Source of the DNA: JAFLUQ01 sp964442035
Lineage (GTDB): Bacteria > Bacillota > Clostridia > UMGS1883
Direction of reading: 5' to 3'
Assembly: GCA_964442035.1 (NCBI GenBank)
Contig: CAYTWZ010000007.1
Coordinates: forward strand, 1 to 31,145
DNA length: 31,145 nucleotides
This document shows, piece by piece, positions 25,921-31,145 of this stretch; the first letter of the stretch is position 1, and every line of letters begins with the position of its first letter. Under the pieces are notes generated by a model. It was not told the DNA's origin. It saw only the letters and a list, made by a program, of their open reading frames with translations, and did not search any database. The position numbers and the translations under genes are program-made.

Positions 25921-26619
25921 ATGTTTCTTGAGGTCAAGGGCGCGGAGAAGTATTACGGGGAAAAATACAACCTGACAAAGGTGCTGAACAGAGTCAGCTT
26001 CTCGGTAGAGAGCGGAAAAATATGCGCCATAATGGGGCCGTCCGGGAGCGGCAAGTCCACACTTCTGAATGTCATAGGCGCGCTGGAGACCCTTGACAAA
26101 GGTGAGATAATAGTGGACGGACAGGATATTTCATCAATGGACAGTGATGAGCTTACCCTTTACCGCCGGGAAACACTGGGGTTTGTATTCCAGTTTTACA
26201 ACCTCATTCCCGACCTGTCGGTCAAGGAAAACATTCAGACCTGTGAATACCTCTCCGAAAATCCTCTTTCAGTGGACGAGGTAATTTCTTCATTGGGGCT
26301 TTCCGCCCACAAAAATAAAATGCCCTCCCAGCTGTCCGGCGGTCAGCAACAGCGCTGCGCCATAGGCCGAGCCTTAGTAAAAAACCCGCGACTTCTCCTT
26401 TGCGATGAGCCCACCGGAGCCCTGGACTATGCCACAAGCAAGGAGATATTGGCTCTGCTGGAATATGTTAACCATACATACGGTACGACAATTTTGATCG
26501 TGACCCACAACGAGGCCATAACCAAAATGGCTCACAAGGTCATAGAGATGAGGGACGGAGCAATAGCCCGTGAGTATGAAAACACATCGGTAATCTGTGC
26601 TTCAGAGTTAGAGTGGTGA
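25921..26619 (+). CDS. ABC transporter ATP-binding protein (FtsX-permease partner)
   Basis: A 232-residue ATPase with Walker A GPSGSGKST (39-47), VFQFYNLIPDLSVKENI, the signature LSGGQQQRCAIGRAL and Walker B LLLCDEPTGALDY. It belongs to the MacB/BceA/YxdL group that pairs with FtsX-type permeases. I use ATG 25921 because GAAGAGGGA lies 7 nt upstream; an in-frame ATG at 25903 lacks a ribosome binding site. The next gene starts five bases after its stop. The pair could export lipids or peptides, give antimicrobial peptide protection, or act in envelope remodelling; no two-component system is adjacent to support a Bce-type assignment. Confidence 0.93.
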   Translation: MFLEVKGAEKYYGEKYNLTKVLNRVSFSVESGKICAIMGPSGSGKSTLLNVIGALETLDKGEIIVDGQDISSMDSDELTLYRRETLGFVFQFYNLIPDLSVKENIQTCEYLSENPLSVDEVISSLGLSAHKNKMPSQLSGGQQQRCAIGRALVKNPRLLLCDEPTGALDYATSKEILALLEYVNHTYGTTILIVTHNEAITKMAHKVIEMRDGAIAREYENTSVICASELEW

Positions 26620-26624
26620 GAAAA

Positions 26625-29144
26625 ATGGTGTTGAAAAAAAGGATACTTCGTGAAATAAAAAACGACGCCGTTAAATATTCAGCACTGTTTTTCTTTGTTG
26701 TTATGTCCCTGACCCTTGTTATCGGAATGGGTGACTGGACAAAAATAATCGATAAAACCATTGATGAGGCCGGCGCCGAAAGCGCTGTTGAATCCGGGGA
26801 ATTTACCCTGTTTGTACCATTATCCCACAGACAGATAAAAGAGATAAACGACCTTGACATTGAGGTGGAATACGCACCTTATGTGGATCTGGAGGCATCC
26901 TCCGGCGGAACATTGCGGGTGTTCAAAAACCGCCGCGGCATAAACCGCCTGACGCCCAGTGAAGGGGCTCTTCCGGAAACGGATGAGGAAATTTTTGTAG
27001 AACAAAATTACGCCCATTTGCACAATATAAGTCTGTATAGCCGGATTTTCATCGGCGGAAGGAGCTTTGATGTGTGTGGAATCGGCGTCTTTCCGGACTA
27101 TTGCAGCGTTCGGAAAAGCATCGGCGATGTACAGAGCGACTACAACGCGTTCAGCGTATGCGCCGTAACAAGCGGAGCCTTTGAAAATCTGAAGGGAAAA
27201 GGAAACGCCGTGCATAACTATTCGTACAGGCTGTACAACGAGGCCGATCACGAGGATCTGCGAGAATATCTTGCGGAAATGGATTTTGACGAAAACAAAA
27301 TCGACAACAGATATATGCGTATGGTGGTGGCGGACTACGAGCTTGAAAAAGACAGGTTTTACGAAAGCATAGACAGCATCGAAGCCGCAATATCCGGTCT
27401 CGGATCTGCCAGCGACAACCTTTACCGAAGTGCGGCGGCCCTTGCCGCCGGAGAAGCCGGATATATTGTAAACGGCCTGAAGCAGCTCAGCAGCGGCTTT
27501 TTCGCCTTGAACAGCGGCGTGAAGGAATTCCGGGAAAGCATGGACGATTTTGTTGAGGAATATCTTGACATTGACTGGGTAAACCTGTCGGAGTTTTCAA
27601 AGGCGGAGGACAATCCCCGAATAACAGACTGCAAGGACGATTGCTCCACTGCCGAAGCAATGGGCGTCATCGTTGGGCTGGCACTGTTTGCCCTTATGGC
27701 GTACATAATGGCGGTTTTTACCGGACACAGGCTGGAACGGGAGAGCGGAATAATCGGGGTGCTTATGGCCTCGGGCTGTAAAAGCAATGAGCTTGCGATC
27801 CTTTACCTTGCCGCTCCGCTTATTGTCACCGGCGCAGGCTCCGTTTTAGGCACAGCGCTTGGCTTTGCCGCGTCCATACCCTTGCTGGTCTGCACGGGAG
27901 AGCTGTCCTACTACTCGGTTCCGCCTCTGCGAATGGCCTACTCACCTATACTACTTGTATACGGGCTGGCTATGCCGACGCTTGTTATGCTGCTGATAAA
28001 TTGGCTTACCATAAGCCGGGTTCTCAAACAGACGCCTCTTTCCCTCATCAGAAATCAACTTAGGGAAAGAGATACCCGGACGGTCAGGCTTCCCAAAATG
28101 TCCTATATGAACAGCTTCAGGCTAAGAAGGATATTAAAGGAAAAGCGGATATTCATAACGATGTTCTTCGGACTGTGGATATCCATACTGATTGTAGTAT
28201 TTGGAATTTCCATGTATCAGATGCTGGAGGATTACATGGCGGAGGGCGCTAATGTTCCATATGAGTACATGACATTGTTCGCCTATCCCCCAAATGAGGT
28301 GCCGAAGGGCTGCGAGGAGGCCTATGTAACCTCATTAGAATGCGATTTTTCCCTGACCGGCGGCACTCTGGACGTGACGCTCATGGGGATAAAGGACAAG
28401 AGCGATTTCTTCCCGTTTAATCTGAAGGGGAACAAAAACGAGCTGTACCTGAGCAGCGCGGCGGCGGAAAAGCTTGGCTATAAGAAGAATGAAAAAATCG
28501 TGCTCACAAACCAGCTGACCGGACGGGGGTACGTATTCAGGGTGAAGGATATAATTGACTACAATAATACCCTGACGGCCTTTATGAGCCTTGAAAGCAT
28601 TCGTAGCAAATTCGAGCTTGAGGACGAGGAATACAATGCCGTGTTCTCCATGAAAAAGCCAAACGTCCGTCAGGGACGTATTGCCAGTCAGGTGTTTCGG
28701 GGTGATTTGGCGGAGTCGTCAAAAGTATTCTACGATATAATGATGCCGATAACGGTCTTTTTGGTGCTGATCGGGGCGGTGATCTTTATGCTTGTGATGT
28801 ATATTCTTATGGGCGTGGCAATTGACAGAGCCGCCTCCTCCATAGCGCTTTTGAAAATATTCGGCTACAATGAAGACGAGATATCAAAGCTGTATCTTGG
28901 TGGAAATCTTTACGCAGTGCTTATTACCACTATTATAGCCATCCCCACCTGCAGCCGGGTCACAAATATGGTGTTCCCTCTGTGTGTGACCAATGTTTCG
29001 GCCAACATAAACGCTGTCTATGACCTTAAAGGCGTTATGGCCACTGTCGGGGTCGTGGCGATGTCATACCTGATTGTAAACAGCGTTTTAACACATAAGC
29101 TTAAAAAAGCGTCACTTTCTCAGGCGCTGAAAAACAGGGAATAA
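26625..29144 (+). CDS. Large FtsX-like ABC permease (two FtsX domains)
   Basis: The 839-residue protein has a first membrane segment at about 17-37 (YSALFFFVVMSLTLVIGMG), a large outside domain to about 340, then three membrane segments in the first FtsX-type domain (AEAMGVIVGLALFALMAYIMAVFTG onward, with RESGIIGVLMASGCKSNELA). A second membrane segment group starts near 520 and a final FtsX domain lies at about 730-839 (IDRAASSIALLKIFGYNEDEISKLYLGG). The outside domain includes a helical stretch rich in Ala, Gly and Ser around 255-310. This ten-segment layout is that of single-chain permeases that pair with one ATPase type. I chose ATG 26625; GTG 26613 is possible but overlaps the ATPase stop. 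No substrate can be assigned. A terminator follows directly. Confidence 0.88.
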   Translation: MVLKKRILREIKNDAVKYSALFFFVVMSLTLVIGMGDWTKIIDKTIDEAGAESAVESGEFTLFVPLSHRQIKEINDLDIEVEYAPYVDLEASSGGTLRVFKNRRGINRLTPSEGALPETDEEIFVEQNYAHLHNISLYSRIFIGGRSFDVCGIGVFPDYCSVRKSIGDVQSDYNAFSVCAVTSGAFENLKGKGNAVHNYSYRLYNEADHEDLREYLAEMDFDENKIDNRYMRMVVADYELEKDRFYESIDSIEAAISGLGSASDNLYRSAAALAAGEAGYIVNGLKQLSSGFFALNSGVKEFRESMDDFVEEYLDIDWVNLSEFSKAEDNPRITDCKDDCSTAEAMGVIVGLALFALMAYIMAVFTGHRLERESGIIGVLMASGCKSNELAILYLAAPLIVTGAGSVLGTALGFAASIPLLVCTGELSYYSVPPLRMAYSPILLVYGLAMPTLVMLLINWLTISRVLKQTPLSLIRNQLRERDTRTVRLPKMSYMNSFRLRRILKEKRIFITMFFGLWISILIVVFGISMYQMLEDYMAEGANVPYEYMTLFAYPPNEVPKGCEEAYVTSLECDFSLTGGTLDVTLMGIKDKSDFFPFNLKGNKNELYLSSAAAEKLGYKKNEKIVLTNQLTGRGYVFRVKDIIDYNNTLTAFMSLESIRSKFELEDEEYNAVFSMKKPNVRQGRIASQVFRGDLAESSKVFYDIMMPITVFLVLIGAVIFMLVMYILMGVAIDRAASSIALLKIFGYNEDEISKLYLGGNLYAVLITTIIAIPTCSRVTNMVFPLCVTNVSANINAVYDLKGVMATVGVVAMSYLIVNSVLTHKLKKASLSQALKNRE

Positions 29145-29190
29145 AAAAGCCCCTTAAAAGCAGCTGTATAACTGCCTTTAAGGGGTTTTG
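29145..29190. terminator. Bidirectional terminator between convergent genes
   Basis: CCCCTTAAA at 29150-29158 pairs with TTTAAGGGG at 29177-29185, and GCAG/CTGC pairs inside it. It is flanked by an A run before and TTTTG after, so it can stop both the permease operon (+) and the GGDEF gene (-), whose stop is at 29198. Confidence 0.85.
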
Positions 29191-29197
29191 CCGTATT

Positions 29198-30901
29198 TTA
29201 TTGCTTGTCAGGATTGATTTCCTCGGGGCGGACATCTTGCTTCTTTTTGTTTTTCTGCTGATAAAGATCCCTGTCCGCGGCATTTTGAAGATCCGTAATA
29301 TCCTTTGCGGTCACTTCAATGCCGGGTTCAAAGCTGCGCTCCGCCCAGCCGTGGGACACCGTTACCGGGACGGTATCATTGCTCCGGAATTTCAGAAGAT
29401 TATCAAATTGCTTAAGCTTTCGGGCGACATCACAGGGTGATGTCACAATCACGCATAATTCATCTCCGCCGATTCGGTAGCAGTTGCCCGAGGAGCCGAA
29501 AATCTCACTCACACATTGAGCGGATATGTAAATCGCCTGATCCCCCACATGATGACCGTAATTATCATTGAGCATTTTCAGATTATCCACATCAAAAAGA
29601 ATAAACGCAAGCTTATTGGGTCGGGTTTGAGCAACAGCTTTAATGCGTGATTCATAGGCGTTGCGGTTTTCCAGCCCTGTCATACTGTCCTGTACGGCAA
29701 GCTGACGGTAATGATCTAAATATTGATTTTGCTTCCAGAAACGACTAATGGCAGAAACCGTGTCTATAGTCATGCAAGCTGCCAGCAGAAGCAAAGCCCA
29801 TGAGAATAGCACAGCGTTGTTTGTGGGCGGAAGGATATTTACACGGTACAAAATTATAGAGACCAGACTGGCAACACATATAAGCACTACCCCAAAAAAG
29901 GTGCAGATAAGCTTTTTCTCTCCGTACTTCACTGCGCTGAGGAAAAATTTCCATACAGAAATAAAAACCGTCAGCAAAATCAATATATGTACGAAAATGG
30001 TTGTATTCCGTATGGGAACTAAGCCAAAAAGATGCAGTCCCATACAAATCACGGCATTGAATAATACCGCCCATGACAAATACCTCAAGATTCGGCTTTT
30101 CTGATCCAGCATAAGCTGGACGTAGAAAATAAAAGGCATCGGCAGAAGATAAAAAACGACATAGCTTAAGAAATATGTCAGCGCATAATTTCCTCCGAAC
30201 AAAGCAGTAACCTTGGAATCCAGCAAAATCCACTGACCGGAAAGGAAAATGAACGCCGCCAATGCAATTATAGTTGACACGCCTTTAATTTTTCGTATTG
30301 TCATCAAAATGATAACGAAAATAAGCAGCAATGCAAATATCATGCAGAAAATCCAAAACAGAATTGCGGGAGCATGGGCGCGAAGCAAATTCATTAAAAT
30401 AGCATCCGGATGATCCATTAAAACCGAGGACAATGTCCAATTTGTTTTCTGATCATATCGAATAAGCTCGATCCGAAGCAATGACGCATCCTTGCACTGC
30501 TCTGAAGAAATAAAGTGCCACATACTGCTTAACGCGTGTTCCTTCCCCTGCGCCGCCTCATAAATTACCGTGTCATCGGCCCACACCCGTATGGACTCAT
30601 AACGAGTCTGAAACGCCAAAACATCCCCGTCATCCCAATCAATATCGTAAAGATCATGTACAAGATACAGGCTGCCGCCTGATTTATCCAAGCTGCATGG
30701 CAGCTGTTCCAGCGCAATCAGATCACCTTCACACTCGTAATACCAGCCCAGATCCAACCGCCCGATCTCTGTTATGGGAATGCCGGGAATGGGCGTATAA
30801 TAACGAACGGAAGCAGCCGCTGTCATAAGTATTATAAGGGCAATGCATAAGATCAAAAGGAAACGTTTGCATAACGAACTGTTTTTTGTCAGACAACTCA
30901 T
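29198..30901 (-). CDS. Membrane-bound GGDEF-domain protein (putative diguanylate cyclase)
   Basis: The protein (567 residues from ATG 30901, with AAAGGAGG upstream) has an N-terminal membrane segment, an outside domain of about 140 residues resembling the 7TMR-DISM extracellular type (GRLDLGWYYECEGDLI, SIRVWADDTVIYEA), then seven further membrane segments. The C-terminal GGDEF domain starts with DSMTGLENRNAYESR and has LFDVDNLKMLNDNYGHHVGD (metal and nucleotide site) and RIGGDELCVIV. The signature is GGDEL rather than GGDEF or GGEEF. No RXXD inhibitory site lies five residues before it. Active cyclases would make cyclic di-GMP from two GTP in response to an outside signal. Activity with GGDEL is plausible but unproven. 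Confidence 0.9.
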   Translation of the reverse strand: MSCLTKNSSLCKRFLLILCIALIILMTAAASVRYYTPIPGIPITEIGRLDLGWYYECEGDLIALEQLPCSLDKSGGSLYLVHDLYDIDWDDGDVLAFQTRYESIRVWADDTVIYEAAQGKEHALSSMWHFISSEQCKDASLLRIELIRYDQKTNWTLSSVLMDHPDAILMNLLRAHAPAILFWIFCMIFALLLIFVIILMTIRKIKGVSTIIALAAFIFLSGQWILLDSKVTALFGGNYALTYFLSYVVFYLLPMPFIFYVQLMLDQKSRILRYLSWAVLFNAVICMGLHLFGLVPIRNTTIFVHILILLTVFISVWKFFLSAVKYGEKKLICTFFGVVLICVASLVSIILYRVNILPPTNNAVLFSWALLLLAACMTIDTVSAISRFWKQNQYLDHYRQLAVQDSMTGLENRNAYESRIKAVAQTRPNKLAFILFDVDNLKMLNDNYGHHVGDQAIYISAQCVSEIFGSSGNCYRIGGDELCVIVTSPCDVARKLKQFDNLLKFRSNDTVPVTVSHGWAERSFEPGIEVTAKDITDLQNAADRDLYQQKNKKKQDVRPEEINPDKQ

Positions 30902-30978
30902 ATAAGCAAACACCTCCTTTGCCCAAAAGAATTGATTTAAACGCGACAAATTGTTTGACTACTATAATTATTTGACTG

Positions 30979-31080
30979 CTAAGGAAGCGCCGAATTATTC
31001 ACGCCTACCGCTTAAAACGCCGCTTGGCAGTTAATTTTTCTCGCCAATCATCGTTTTAGGATTAATCAGTGCTTTTGTAA
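30979..31080 (+). mobile_element. MITE-like element, short copy D
   Basis: The element covers about 30983-31076 (94 bp). Its left end GGAAGCGCCGAATTATTC and the following ACGCCTACCGCTTAAAACGC match copy B closely. Its right part TCTCGCCAATCATCGTTTT and GGATTAATCAG match the other end. About 70 bases of the middle are missing. The flanks read CTAA on the left and GTAA on the right, less regular than the TTAA of copies A and B. It lies between a minus-strand promoter and the GGDEF gene. Confidence 0.75.
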
Positions 31081-31082
31081 CA

Positions 31083-31111
31083 AGTTTACCATATTCGTTA
31101 CGGAAAGTCAA
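31083..31111 (-). promoter_or_regulatory. Promoter reading through copy D toward the GGDEF gene
   Basis: On the minus strand, TTGACT (complement of 31106-31111), a 17 bp spacer and TAAACT (complement of 31083-31088). The predicted start falls at about 31076, the first base of element copy D. No closer promoter for the GGDEF gene was found, so the element would form most of a leader of about 175 nt. Confidence 0.65.
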
Positions 31112-31145
31112 TAAAAAGTTTAACAACAGTTGCAGGCTCCGGCGA

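Overview
The window looks like part of the chromosome of an anaerobic Gram-positive bacterium of the class Clostridia. The signs are sigma-A promoters with TTGACA/TATAAT boxes, strong AGGAGG ribosome binding sites, an S-layer-homology protein, a lipoprotein-type ABC substrate-binding protein, an archaeal/eukaryotic-type prolyl-tRNA synthetase, and a TM1266-type protein normally linked to [FeFe]-hydrogenase. Base composition looks balanced and gene density is high. I see no phage, plasmid, CRISPR or complete insertion sequence. A genus cannot be named from the sequence alone.

Layout. 1-1.9 kb: a YczE/YitT-like membrane protein (+), a tRNA-Leu gene (-) with its own promoter and terminator, and a DUF421/YetF membrane protein (-). 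1.9-4.6 kb: a YgiQ-type radical SAM protein whose basic tail overlaps the start of folD. 4.6-4.95 kb: a gene-free block with a miniature inverted-repeat element (copy A) and three stacked hairpins. 4.95-7.3 kb: galE (-), divergent from a LOG-family protein plus histidine phosphatase operon (+). 7.4-8.8 kb: proS (-). 9.0-12.8 kb: a 1266-residue secreted putative metalloprotease with a hexapeptide-repeat helix and jelly-roll domains (-). 13.0-15.8 kb: an uncharacterised amino-acid-type ABC importer of three genes (-). 16.0-18.7 kb: element copy B, then DUF554, malQ and a TM1266-family regulator (+). 18.95-25.3 kb: a four-gene MacAB-like export operon that ends with an SLH-domain surface protein (+). 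25.3-25.9 kb: element copy C, a consensus promoter and candidate operators. 25.9-29.1 kb: an ABC ATPase and FtsX-like permease (+). 29.2-30.9 kb: a membrane GGDEF protein (-). 31.0-31.1 kb: element copy D and a promoter.

How the parts relate. Housekeeping genes (folD, proS, galE, tRNA-Leu) alternate with envelope functions (MacAB-SLH export operon, FtsX-type ABC system, secreted metalloprotease, sensory GGDEF protein). No locus is clearly a new multi-gene system. The most unusual signals are (i) a family of at least four short non-coding inverted-repeat elements, two of them sitting at the predicted transcription start of a promoter; (ii) the large secreted protein joining a DUF6055/Svx-like HEFGH domain to a left-handed beta-helix and several sandwich domains; and (iii) an export operon pairing a double-module adaptor with an S-layer-anchored protein.
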